A stretch of 64,000 nucleotides of DNA from positions 124,001-188,000 of the forward strand of contig JBKBKC010000006.1 of the NCBI GenBank assembly GCA_046294265.1, written 5' to 3'. Below the pieces are notes generated by a model, which was given only the letters and a program-made list of their open reading frames with translations, had not been told where the DNA came from and did not search any database. This DNA is from JBKBKC01 sp046294265 (lineage in GTDB: Bacteria > Pseudomonadota > Alphaproteobacteria > Rhodobacterales > Rhodobacteraceae). This document shows, piece by piece, positions 1-11,642 of this stretch (position 1 is the first letter of the stretch; every line of letters starts with the position of its first letter). The translations under genes were made by a program, and so were the position numbers.

Positions 1-479
1 CCCATCAACACCGACAGGAACCCCAGCGCCCCGCCATAGCCCTGCAACCGCACACCCCGCGGCATTTCGGGCGCCAGCCGCCACTGCGCCCGCCCGAAGG
101 CCAGATAGAGCCCCGCCACCAGCGCAAGGCAGCCGAACACCAGTTGCAGCGTCGAGGACCGCAGGCCGGAAGCCGTGAGCGTGCCCAGCACCGCGCCCAC
201 GGCGATCGCAGGGGCCCATCGGCGCAGAAGCGCATGGTCCACCGCCCCTTTTCGCCCATGCGCCTGCATCGAGCGCGCCGAGGTCAGCACGATGGTGGCC
301 AGCGACGTGGCCAGGCACACCTGCATCAGGTTCGGCCCGTCATAGCCCAGATGCGAGAAGGTGTAAAAGAAGGCGGGCACCAGCACGATGCCACCGCCCA
401 CCCCCAAAAGCCCCGCGATCACCCCCGCCACCGCGCCGATGGCGACGAGAAGAGCAAGCATCGGCAGAAGATCGACCAC
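1..479 (-). CDS. TauE/SafE family sulfite/organosulfur exporter-like permease, C-terminus cut by the window edge
   Basis: Membrane permease of the TauE/SafE (DUF81) family, predicted to move sulfur-containing or other small anions across the inner membrane. The reading frame runs off the left edge, so only the first ~159 residues are visible. The N-terminus shows the family glycine motif GLLGVGGG inside the first hydrophobic segment. This is followed by the repeat-start pattern LATSLATIVLTS, more hydrophobic segments and the beginning of the second repeat (GGALGFLSVLMG). The start is uncertain: GTG 479 gives VVDLLPMLALL, ATG 461 and GTG 485 are in frame, and the only Shine-Dalgarno-like GAGG lies closest to GTG 485. 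The substrate cannot be told from sequence. Confidence 0.85.
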   Translation of the reverse strand, partial: MVDLLPMLALLVAIGAVAGVIAGLLGVGGGIVLVPAFFYTFSHLGYDGPNLMQVCLATSLATIVLTSARSMQAHGRKGAVDHALLRRWAPAIAVGAVLGTLTASGLRSSTLQLVFGCLALVAGLYLAFGRAQWRLAPEMPRGVRLQGYGGALGFLSVLM

Positions 480-582
480 TGGGGGCACAGCAACCTCGCA
501 AACAGGGTCTGCAGTCCTTAGCGGGGTCCAGCAGCGGGGGCCAGAGGGCCGGCGCGGGGTCCGGGTTGGCGGTGTTGCTCCC

Positions 583-618
583 GGCCCTGATCCTGGCCCT
601 GATCCTGGCCCTGATCTT
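583..618. repeat. Three tandem 12-bp units in an intergenic region
   Basis: The unit GGCCCTGATCCT is repeated three times, the last copy ending TT instead of CT. It lies in the roughly 255-base gap between the TauE/SafE gene and the DUF2306 gene. The plus strand would read a Leu-Ala-Leu-Ile-type hydrophobic repeat, but nothing supports translation. The rest of the gap shows no gene or clear regulatory site. Confidence 0.8.
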
Positions 619-734
619 GGGGCTGCCGTCCTGCGTGCGTTCCCTTGCGATCGACATGGCTCTGTCCGAGGCGCCGGGGGCCATGCGGGATCTAGGCGCG
701 ATACACCCACCAAATCCGTCCGGTGGCACGAGGA

Positions 735-1223
735 TCACCCACGCCGGACCGGCGGCTGGGCGTTCCACAGCCACCAGGCAAGTGCCGCAAAGGCCATCGC
801 CGCCAGACCGAACCCGGCCCAGCTATCGCCCCCGAACAGCACCGCATTCATCCGACGCCCCGGCAGCAGGGTAAAAAGGCCCGCGACGCCCATGGCATAG
901 AGATAAAGCTGCACCATCGTCCTGGCGTGATCGACCACGCGGCGCCCCCGGATGGCCGCCACCCCGCGCCAGAGCATGATGAGTGTGACCACCACCAGCG
1001 CGTGAATGGGCGACAGGGGTCCGATCAGACGCAGTTCGAATATCCCCAACGCCGTCAGGGCGGTGACCACCATCGCGCCGACCCATAGATACCCGGCCGT
1101 TTTGTGCACCATGTCGCGCTGGCGGCGCAGGATGGCGACGGGACCAGCCGCAAAAGCGGTCAACGCAGCGCCCGTGTGCAGGGCGATCACGGGGCCGGAC
1201 TGAAGGACAGGATCGAGGGTCAA
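735..1223 (-). CDS. DUF2306-family integral membrane protein
   Basis: Small membrane protein of 162 residues that looks like the DUF2306 family of predicted four-helix membrane proteins of unknown function. It has four hydrophobic segments, at about residues 10-30, 42-60, 68-85 and 105-160 (the last pair split by the GRRMNAVLFGG loop). Conserved-looking features include HKTAGYLWVGAM and HARTMVQLYLYAMGVAGLF, whose His and Arg residues sit at helix starts as in haem-binding membrane proteins, although no cofactor can be claimed. I chose TTG 1223 because AGGAG lies nine bases upstream. The longer frame from ATG 1271 adds 16 polar residues and lacks a good ribosome site. Confidence 0.75.
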   Translation of the reverse strand: MTLDPVLQSGPVIALHTGAALTAFAAGPVAILRRQRDMVHKTAGYLWVGAMVVTALTALGIFELRLIGPLSPIHALVVVTLIMLWRGVAAIRGRRVVDHARTMVQLYLYAMGVAGLFTLLPGRRMNAVLFGGDSWAGFGLAAMAFAALAWWLWNAQPPVRRG

Positions 1224-1379
1224 GGTGCGGCGCTCCTGTGTCGGGAGATGACTGTCGTAGGCGGCTGCCATGGCCGAAAGTTGCGGTAAACGCGGTGAGC
1301 CTACACACCTGACCGGATTCTGGAAGGGACAGGCCCCGGCGATCAGGTTGCGCAGGCAGGATGTGCCCCGCCAGAGGCG

Positions 1380-2354
<975 letters not shown>

Positions 2355-2661
2355 GCGCCCCTTGTTTTCTGAGCGGGGGCGCGGCCGCGCAGCCCCCGGT
2401 TGCCCATACCCGACAACCGCGCAGTTTGGAAACCGTCCTGTGTCGGTGCCGGTATCAGATCCCCGACCCAGACGCATCAGTTCGGAATGAAGGGGTTGGA
2501 TTTCGGCGACCAAGGCTATATGCGGCGTTGCAGCAACCCAGGATCCGGGGAATCCCCGGGTGGCTCTTCCGGCCGCCGATCCGCCGGACAACCTTGACCG
2601 ATACCCGGATCACATCTCGAAACGTGGCCCCGCGGCCCGGGTCGATCAGGAGCCTACGGAC
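2355..2661. promoter_or_regulatory. Divergent intergenic region between dusA and the SulP gene, with a 15-bp palindrome
   Basis: This 307-base gap must hold the promoters of dusA (minus) and the transporter (plus). At 2545-2559 there is a perfect odd palindrome, CCGGGGA-A-TCCCCGG, which could be an operator or a short hairpin. A TTGACC at 2594-2599 could be a -35 box, but the matching -10 (TCGAAA, 17 bases on) is poor. No small gene is supported here. Confidence 0.4.
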
Positions 2662-4152
2662 ATGATCTCACTCCACGCCTACCGCGAGCAATGGTTCGGC
2701 AATATCCGTGGCGACCTGATTGCCGGGATCGTCGTGGCCCTCGCGCTGATCCCCGAAGCCATCGCGTTCTCGATCATCGCCGGGGTCGATCCGAAGGTCG
2801 GCCTGTATGCCAGCTTTGCCATCTCGGTGCTGATCGCGTTCACGGGCGGCCGCCCTGGCATGATTTCGGCCGCGACAGCGGCGACGGCCGTGCTGATGAT
2901 CACGCTGGTGAAGGATCACGGCCTGCAATACCTGCTGGCGGCCACCGTGCTGGCGGGTCTGCTCCAGATCGCAGCGGGCGTGTTCAAGCTGGGCTTCGTG
3001 ATGCGCTATGTGTCGAAATCGGTGATGACCGGGTTCGTGAATGCGCTGGCGATCCTGATCTTCATGGCGCAGCTGCCGGAGCTGGACCCGCGGCAGGTCA
3101 GCTGGCTGACCTTTGTGCTGGTCGCGGCGGGGCTGGGGATCATCTATCTTTTCCCGATGCTGACAAAGGCGCTCCCGTCGCCGCTGGTCACCATCGTGGT
3201 GCTGACCGGGCTGACCTTTGCCTTCAACCTTGACGTGCGCACGGTGGGCGACATGGGTGCGCTGCCCGACACGCTGCCGGTGTTCCTGATCCCGCAGATC
3301 CCCATGACATTCGAGACGCTGGCGATCATCCTGCCCTATTCCATCGCGGTGGCGGTGGTGGGCCTGCTGGAAAGCCTGATGACGCAGAACATCATCGACG
3401 ACCTGACCGACACCAAGTCCGAGCGCAATCTGGAATGCATCGGCCAGGGCATCTCCAACACCGTGACGGGGTTCATCGGCGGCATGGCGGGCTGCGCGAT
3501 GATCGGCCAGTCGATCATCAACGTGAAATCAGGCGGGCGCGGGCGCCTGTCATCCTTTGCGGCAGGCGTCTATCTGCTGTTCATGGTGGTGGTGCTGGGC
3601 GATCTGGTCAGCCGCATCCCGATGGCGGCGCTGGTCGCGATCATGATCATGGTCAGCATCGGCACGTTCTCGTGGTCGTCGCTGCAGAACCTGCGGCTGC
3701 ACCCGCAGTCCTCCTCGATCGTGATGATCGCCACCGTGGTCACCGTGGTCTACACCCACAACCTGGCCATCGGGGTGCTGGTGGGGGTGCTGCTGTCGGG
3801 CATCTTCTTTGCCGGCAAGATCGCGCAGCTGTTCCAGGTGACCTCGACCATCTCGGCGGACGGGCGGCAGCGCACCTACCGGGTGGAGGGGCAGCTGTTC
3901 TACGGTTCGGTCGAGGATTTCATGAACGCCTTCGATTTCAAGGAGGCGCTGGAACGCGTGGTGATCGACGTGTCGGCGGCGCATATCTGGGACATCAGTT
4001 CGGTGCAGGCGCTGGACATGGCCGTGCTGAAGTTCCGCCGCGACGGTGCCGAGGTCGAGATCGTGGGCATGAACGCCGCTACCGAAACCATCGTTGACAA
4101 GCTTGCCATCCATGACAAGCCGGGCGCGCTGGACAAGCTGATGTCGCATTGA
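2662..4152 (+). CDS. SulP/SLC26-family anion transporter with C-terminal STAS domain
   Basis: Inner-membrane anion permease of the SulP family (496 residues), which carries sulfate, bicarbonate or dicarboxylates in different relatives. The N-terminal GDLIAGIVVALALIPEAIAF and GLYASF motifs are the family signature. About ten to twelve membrane segments follow to near residue 390. The last ~100 residues form a STAS domain (RVVIDVSAAHIWDISSVQAL). ATG 2662 is chosen over the longer frame at 2560 because AGGAG lies nine bases upstream. A universal stress protein gene follows after 14 bases, so the two are probably co-transcribed. The substrate cannot be assigned; bicarbonate and sulfate are both possible. 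Confidence 0.93.
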   Translation: MISLHAYREQWFGNIRGDLIAGIVVALALIPEAIAFSIIAGVDPKVGLYASFAISVLIAFTGGRPGMISAATAATAVLMITLVKDHGLQYLLAATVLAGLLQIAAGVFKLGFVMRYVSKSVMTGFVNALAILIFMAQLPELDPRQVSWLTFVLVAAGLGIIYLFPMLTKALPSPLVTIVVLTGLTFAFNLDVRTVGDMGALPDTLPVFLIPQIPMTFETLAIILPYSIAVAVVGLLESLMTQNIIDDLTDTKSERNLECIGQGISNTVTGFIGGMAGCAMIGQSIINVKSGGRGRLSSFAAGVYLLFMVVVLGDLVSRIPMAALVAIMIMVSIGTFSWSSLQNLRLHPQSSSIVMIATVVTVVYTHNLAIGVLVGVLLSGIFFAGKIAQLFQVTSTISADGRQRTYRVEGQLFYGSVEDFMNAFDFKEALERVVIDVSAAHIWDISSVQALDMAVLKFRRDGAEVEIVGMNAATETIVDKLAIHDKPGALDKLMSH

Positions 4153-4166
4153 GAGGGGGCAGGACC

Positions 4167-5030
4167 ATGACCGAACACCCGCAGAAGATCGTGGCCCTTG
4201 TCGATGGGTCGATCTATTCCGCAAGCGTCTGCGACCATGCCGCCTGGATATCCCAGCGCACGGGTGCGGCGGTGGAGTTGATCCATGTGCTGGGCCGGCG
4301 CGAGGCCAGTCACAGCAAGGACCATTCCGGCGCGCTGACCCTTGGCGCGCGCTCGGCGCTGATGGAAGAGCTTGCGGACCTGGACGCCCAGCGCGCCAAG
4401 CTGATCAGCCACCGCGGCCGCGCCATCCTGGAGGACGCGCGCGCCATCCTGGACAAGGCCGGCGTGGCCGAGATCACGACGCGCCTGCGCCACGGCGACA
4501 TCGTGGAGACGGTGGCGGATGTGGAGGGCGATGCCCGCGTCATCCTGATCGGCAAGCGCGGCGAGGCCGCGGATTTCGCCAAGGGGCACCTGGGCTCGAA
4601 CCTAGAGCGCATCGTGCGCGCGAGCCACAAGCCGGTGTTCATCGCCTCGCGCGCGTTCCGTCCGATTTCGCGCGTGCTGGTGGCCTATGACGGCGGGTCC
4701 TCGGCGATGAAGGCGGTGGATCACATCGCGCGCAGCCCCCTGTTCGCGGGGCTGTCGGTGCATGTGGTCACCGTGGGCCAAGCGACTGCGGAGGTGACCA
4801 AGGGGCTGGAGGATGCCAAGGCCATGCTGAAGGCCGCGGGGATCGAGGCTGACACATCCATCCTGCCGGGTCAGCCCGAGACGGCCCTGGGCAAGCTGGT
4901 GGACGAAGAGCCGTTCGACATGCTGGTGATGGGCGCCTATGGCCACAGCCGCATCCGCACCCTCATCATCGGATCGACCACCACCGCTATGATCCGGTCC
5001 TGCAAGGTGCCCGTGGTGCTGATGCGCTAG
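4167..5030 (+). CDS. Universal stress protein, two tandem UspA domains
   Basis: Cytoplasmic UspA-type protein of 287 residues with two domains, about 1-150 and 155-287. The second domain ends in the ATP-binding pattern GAYGHSRIRTLIIGSTT, so this half probably binds nucleotide. The first has the related but altered GKRGEAADFAKGHLGSN. ATG 4167 has an AGGGGGCAGGA ribosome site, and the upstream in-frame codon at 4149 would overlap the transporter stop. It follows the SulP gene by 14 bases. Such pairs are common, and the stress protein may respond to or modulate the transporter, but that is inference. The next gene is convergent, with a gap of only three bases. Confidence 0.92.
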   Translation: MTEHPQKIVALVDGSIYSASVCDHAAWISQRTGAAVELIHVLGRREASHSKDHSGALTLGARSALMEELADLDAQRAKLISHRGRAILEDARAILDKAGVAEITTRLRHGDIVETVADVEGDARVILIGKRGEAADFAKGHLGSNLERIVRASHKPVFIASRAFRPISRVLVAYDGGSSAMKAVDHIARSPLFAGLSVHVVTVGQATAEVTKGLEDAKAMLKAAGIEADTSILPGQPETALGKLVDEEPFDMLVMGAYGHSRIRTLIIGSTTTAMIRSCKVPVVLMR

Positions 5031-5033
5031 GGA

Positions 5034-5843
5034 TCAGGCCGCCGGGGCGGGCCTGCCCGCCTCGGCGATCACCGCCTCAAGCGCCACAAGGGCCTGCGGG
5101 GCGGCGGCCAGCACGGGCCCGCCTTGCGCCAGCATCATGGCCAGATCGACGGGGCGGACCGCCCCGCCCGCCTCGGTGACCATCAGCATCCCGCCCAGGC
5201 AATCCCAGGCGTTCATGTGCGGCTCATAGTATCCCGCCAGCCGCCCTGCCGCGACCGAGGCCAGCATCAGGGCGCCCGAGCCGTTGCGGTAGAACATGCC
5301 GCCGGCCTGAATCAGCCCGGACAGAACCCGGCCCAGTTCACCGGCGTCGGTGCGGTGGCTGCCCCCCAGCGCGGTCATCCGGCCCGCGAGGCCCTGCCCC
5401 GGGTCGATCCGCAGCGCCGCCCCGTTCAGCCGCGCGCCACCCCCCAGCACCGCGTCGAAGGTTTCGCCGGTCACCGGCGCGTGGGTCACGGCGGACACCG
5501 TGGCCTGCGCATCCGTCACCGCCAGCGCCACGCACCAATGCGGCAGGCCCGACAGGAACGGCATCGTGCCGTCGATGGGATCGACCACCCAGACAAAGCC
5601 GCTGGCCCCTGCCGTGGCGCCGCCCTCCTCGCCCAGGATCGCATCCCTGGGGAATTGTTCCGCCAGCCGGGCGCGGATCAGCGCCTCGACCTCGCGGTCG
5701 GCACGGCTGACCACATCTTGCGGATCGGCCTTGGTTTCCACCTCCAGCCCGTCGCGCGCGGCGAAGAAGGCCAGCGCCAACGTTCCCGCCTCCTGCGCGA
5801 GGGTCAGGGCAAGGCTGTGGCGGGCGAGGATCTCGGGCGTCAT
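5034..5843 (-). CDS. Inositol monophosphatase family protein (SuhB/CysQ-like phosphatase)
   Basis: Mg2+-dependent phosphatase of the inositol monophosphatase superfamily (269 residues). The metal-binding motifs are present: GEEGG at 71-75, DPIDGT at 88-93 and WDCLGG at 213-218, with VTEAGG following. Relatives dephosphorylate inositol phosphate, histidinol phosphate or 3'-phosphoadenosine-5'-phosphate, and sequence alone does not separate these here. Start ATG 5843 has AAAGG upstream. The 20 extra codons of the longer frame are proline-rich and unlikely to be translated. It is convergent with the stress-protein gene. Confidence 0.9.
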   Translation of the reverse strand: MTPEILARHSLALTLAQEAGTLALAFFAARDGLEVETKADPQDVVSRADREVEALIRARLAEQFPRDAILGEEGGATAGASGFVWVVDPIDGTMPFLSGLPHWCVALAVTDAQATVSAVTHAPVTGETFDAVLGGGARLNGAALRIDPGQGLAGRMTALGGSHRTDAGELGRVLSGLIQAGGMFYRNGSGALMLASVAAGRLAGYYEPHMNAWDCLGGMLMVTEAGGAVRPVDLAMMLAQGGPVLAAAPQALVALEAVIAEAGRPAPAA

Positions 5844-6049
5844 GGGAACCTTTCGGGTGGGCGGGGGTGGCGTGTGGGCGAGGGCGAAGGCGTGATGGGG
5901 CATCCTTACCCCGTGACCGGCGTGGAATGCACCCCGATTGTATCACGGTCATGACCCCGCGCCATTCCGGTGCGCCCTGCCTGACCGAGAGCCGGGTTGC
6001 GGCGCGCGGTGCCCCGGCCTAAACCCGCGCGGTTGGGTCGGCGTGGGGG

Positions 6050-6940
6050 ATGGTGATGGCACGTGCGGCGCTCGGCCCGGTGGGGCGCGGCATCTTGCTG
6101 ATGATCGCGGCCATCGTGATCTTCACGCTGATGGATGCGGTGGTGAAGGGGCTTGTCGGGCGCTATCCGGTGGCGCAGATCGTCTGGGCGCGGGTGGCGG
6201 GGCAGTTGGTGCTGGTGGCGCTGATCCTGCGCGGCCGCGTCGTGCCGCTGGCGCGCACCGCGCATCCCTGGCTGCATCTGGCGCGGGCCGTCACGCAGCT
6301 TGGGGCCAGCGGGTTCTTCTTTGCCGCGCTCCTGCACATCGGGCTGGCCGAGGCGACGGCGCTGGCCGACCTGAGCCCGGTGCTCATCACGCTGGGGGCC
6401 GCGCTGTTTCTGGGCGAGCGGCTGGGGATACGGCGCATCCTGGGGGTGGCGGCGGCGCTGACCGGGGCGATGGTCATCATCCGACCCGGCATGTCGGTGT
6501 TTTCGCCCTGGTCGCTGCTGCCGCTGGCGGGGGCCTGCTGCTATGCCGCCAACGCGCTGATCACGCGGCATGTGGGCGCGCGCGAAAGCGTCTGGACCTC
6601 GATGATCCACGGCTCCTGGATCTGCACCGCGATCATGACCTGCGCGCTGCCCTTCGTCTGGATGCCCGTCGCCGCCGCAGACCTGCCCGCCTTTGCAGCC
6701 GTCGGGGCGCTGGGGACGCTGGCGCAGGTCTGCATCGTGCGGTCGTTCAGCCTGGCCGAAGCCTCGGTCGTGGCGCCGTTCACCTATCTGGGGATCGTGA
6801 TGGCCACGCTCTGGGGCTGGCTGTTCTTTGGCGACCTGCCGGATGCGACCACGGTGGCGGGTGCGGTTGTGATCGTGGTGTCGGGACTTTATGTCTGGCA
6901 CCGCGAAACCAGGGTCAGGGGCCAACGGCGTGAGGGATGA
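6050..6940 (+). CDS. DMT-superfamily transporter (EamA domains)
   Basis: Inner-membrane transporter of the drug/metabolite superfamily with two EamA repeats and about ten hydrophobic helices over 296 residues. Typical features are MDAVVKGLVGRYPVAQIVWAR near the first helix, LADLSPVLITLGAALFLGE closing the first repeat, and APFTYLGIVMATLWGWLFFGD in the second. ATG 6050 and ATG 6056 are both possible starts. The end overlaps the following acyltransferase gene, which suggests translational coupling. The substrate is unknown; relatives export amino acids, nucleosides or toxic metabolites. Confidence 0.92.
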   Translation: MVMARAALGPVGRGILLMIAAIVIFTLMDAVVKGLVGRYPVAQIVWARVAGQLVLVALILRGRVVPLARTAHPWLHLARAVTQLGASGFFFAALLHIGLAEATALADLSPVLITLGAALFLGERLGIRRILGVAAALTGAMVIIRPGMSVFSPWSLLPLAGACCYAANALITRHVGARESVWTSMIHGSWICTAIMTCALPFVWMPVAAADLPAFAAVGALGTLAQVCIVRSFSLAEASVVAPFTYLGIVMATLWGWLFFGDLPDATTVAGAVVIVVSGLYVWHRETRVRGQRREG

Positions 6941-7814
6941 GGCGCAGGAACCGCAGGGCGGCGGGTGGCAGGGCACGCTGGTGCGCTGGATGATCCTGGG
7001 CCTGTTGCGCCTGCCCTACCGCTGGCGCGTGCCCTTGTGTGGCTGGGTCATGGCTTGGGTGATCGCACCCCTGGCCGGTTACGACCGGCGGGTGCGCGAG
7101 AACCTGGCACTCATCCTGCCCGACCTGCCGCGCGCCGAGGTGCGCCGCCTGATGCGGGCGGTGCCCGCCAATGTGGGCCGCACGCTGATCGAGATCTATT
7201 CGGGGGCCGAATTCGTGGCCCGCGCCGCGGCCCTGCCCCTGACGGGAGAGGGCGTGGCTGCGCTGGACGCGGCCCATGCGGCGGGTCGGCCGGTGATCCT
7301 GGTGACCGGGCATTTCGGCAACTACGACGCCAGCCGCGCGGCGCTGATCGCGCGGGGCTACCGGGTGGGGGCGCTCTACCGGCCGATGCGCGACCCGGTG
7401 TTCAACGCGCAATATGTGGCGGCGATCTCCGGCATCGGCACGCCGGTCTTTCCGCGCGGGCGCGAGGGGTTGGGCCAGATGCTGCGCTTCCTCAAGGGGG
7501 GCGGCATGCTGGGCATGCTGATCGACCAGCACATGGGCCACGGCGCGCCGCTGTCGTTCTTCGGCCATACCGCGCTTACGGCGCTGTCGGCGGCGGAGCT
7601 TGCGCTGAAATACGACGCGCTGGTGATCCCCACCTATGCGGTGCGCAGGCCGGACGGATTCGACTTCGAGGTGACCGTCGAGGCGCCGATCCCCCATGGC
7701 ACGCCGCAGGCGATGACGCAGGCGCTGAACGATAGCCTGGAGGCGCTGGTGCGACGCTATCCCGACCAGTGGTTCTGGATCCACCGCCGCTGGAAGGGCG
7801 GGGCGGGTCTCTAG
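6930..7814 (+). CDS. LpxL/HtrB-type lysophospholipid (lipid A) acyltransferase family protein
   Basis: Membrane-associated acyltransferase of the LpxL/HtrB family, which adds a secondary acyl chain to lipid A or acylates another lipid. The catalytic HX4D motif is present as HFGNYD (His128, Asp133), and the acceptor motif region reads FPRGREGLGQMLRFLKGGG. An N-terminal hydrophobic segment at about 20-50 would anchor it. GTG 6930 has AGGGG eight bases upstream and overlaps the EamA stop by 11 bases. ATG 6891 gives 13 more residues inside the upstream gene. The C-terminal WFWIHRRWK is typical of the family. Its TAG stop shares CTAG with the stop of the opposite-strand DUF1223 gene. Confidence 0.9.
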   Translation: MRDEAQEPQGGGWQGTLVRWMILGLLRLPYRWRVPLCGWVMAWVIAPLAGYDRRVRENLALILPDLPRAEVRRLMRAVPANVGRTLIEIYSGAEFVARAAALPLTGEGVAALDAAHAAGRPVILVTGHFGNYDASRAALIARGYRVGALYRPMRDPVFNAQYVAAISGIGTPVFPRGREGLGQMLRFLKGGGMLGMLIDQHMGHGAPLSFFGHTALTALSAAELALKYDALVIPTYAVRRPDGFDFEVTVEAPIPHGTPQAMTQALNDSLEALVRRYPDQWFWIHRRWKGGAGL

Positions 7815-8536
7815 CGCAGTTCCGCCGCCGCCATCACCGCGCCCATCCGCTCATCCTGCACAACAATCACGGTGCGGTCCGGTCCCGGGGCGGATGCGGT
7901 CATCACCACCGGCTTGCCGGCGCGCCACTCGCCCAAGGTTTGCCAGGACGTGACGATGTTGAAATACTCCACCGTATGGCCCGCATTCTCGCCCCGGCCG
8001 ATCTCGACCGTGTCGCGCGGCTGGTAGCGCACAAGCTGCACGCGGTAGGCGCGGTCGCTGGGGGGCACGGCCTCGGCCCGGATGACGATCTGGCCGCCCT
8101 CGCGGGTGACGGTCAGGCGGATGTCCGGACCCTTGGTGCGCGTGGCGGCGTGGCGGCGGATCGTCTCTTCCACAGCACCCGCGTCGTTTCCCACAACGCT
8201 GTCCTGGCCGTTCACGATCATCTGCGGGGTGAACACCATCTTGCGCCCCGCCGCGCGGGCGTAGTCCTTTTGCCGTTTGGTGTGTTCGGCGCGGGCGAAC
8301 ACATCCTTCCAACCCAGATAATCCCAGTAGTCGACATGCAGCGCGAGGGCGATCACGCGCGGGTCGCTGGACAGCCGGCCCAGGATCGCATCGGCGGGCG
8401 GGCAGGAGGAGCAGCCCTGCGAGGTGTAAAGCTCCACCACTACGGGCGAGGTCATGCGATCCACGGAGACCTGCGCCTGCGCCCATCCGGCACAGGCCAG
8501 CCAAAGACCGCAGGCGGCGCTCACGACATGTTTCAT
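7811..8536 (-). CDS. DUF1223 thioredoxin-like exported protein
   Basis: Protein of 241 residues matching the DUF1223 family, which has a thioredoxin-like fold and unknown function. A signal peptide covers about residues 1-22 (MKHVVSAACGLWLACAGWAQ), so it is probably periplasmic. The motif TSQGCSSCPPAD supplies a CXXC pair (Cys42, Cys45) where thioredoxins carry their redox site. VDYWDYLGWKD and VFTPQMIVNG are further family blocks. Start ATG 8536 follows AGGGA with seven-base spacing, and the much longer open frame to 8818 runs into the acnA 5' end on the other strand. It is divergent from acnA. Confidence 0.9.
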   Translation of the reverse strand: MKHVVSAACGLWLACAGWAQAQVSVDRMTSPVVVELYTSQGCSSCPPADAILGRLSSDPRVIALALHVDYWDYLGWKDVFARAEHTKRQKDYARAAGRKMVFTPQMIVNGQDSVVGNDAGAVEETIRRHAATRTKGPDIRLTVTREGGQIVIRAEAVPPSDRAYRVQLVRYQPRDTVEIGRGENAGHTVEYFNIVTSWQTLGEWRAGKPVVMTASAPGPDRTVIVVQDERMGAVMAAAELR

Positions 8537-8686
8537 ATGGGTTTCCCTGCTCCCCCGTCCTGTGATCGAGGTAACCGAGCGGATGGGGGCCTGCCAATCA
8601 AGGTTTTGCGAGGGAACAAGGGCGTGACGCGGCTGTGTCCGCCGTGCAAGAATGCCGCAACCGCAACGCGATGAGGACTGGATTTT

Positions 8687-8704
8687 TGGCATACCATCGC
8701 ATAC
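8687..8704 (+). promoter_or_regulatory. Candidate regulator site upstream of acnA
   Basis: TGGCATACCA at 8687-8696 has TGG/CCA arms like FadR-type GntR operators. The hexamer GCATAC is repeated at 8689-8694 and 8699-8704, exactly ten bases (one helix turn) apart. It sits about 80-100 bases before the acnA start in the divergent gap with the DUF1223 gene. No convincing -35/-10 pair was found beside it. Confidence 0.3.
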
Positions 8705-8783
8705 AAAGCGGTAGAACCTGTCTTGGCCTGCCCCGTGGCATGGCCCCCCGCACATCCCAAGCCCGCACCGCCAGGAGCCTCGC

Positions 8784-11534
<2,751 letters not shown>

Positions 11535-11549
11535 ACCCTGCACAACGGC

Positions 11550-11642
11550 CGGGGGGTTTCACACCCCCCGTCGTCCATCGGTCCTCGGACCGATGGCGGA
11601 CTCGATGGACGACCCCCGTGGGATATTTTTCGACAGAAGAAG
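11550..11642 (+). terminator. 3' module A after acnA: hairpins plus GGGATATTT/AGAAGAAG core
   Basis: Sixteen bases after the acnA stop is a perfect stem CGGGGGGT/ACCCCCCG (11550-11570, loop TTCAC). A second palindrome, CCATCGGTCC/GGACCGATGG, follows at 11575-11596. The conserved core CCCCCGTGGGATATTTTT...GACAGAAGAAG is at 11613-11642 and touches the anmK stop codon. TCGTCCATCG (11571-11580) can alternatively pair with CGATGGACGA (11603-11612). It probably ends or stabilises the acnA transcript. Confidence 0.65.

Noticed and set aside
566..874. Hydrophobic small protein reading the 12-bp repeat
   Set aside because: No ribosome site, low complexity, and it overlaps the DUF2306 gene on the other strand.
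8540..8783. Iron-responsive or Fnr box before acnA
   Set aside because: No Fnr-type TTGAT-N4-ATCAA or iron box was found.
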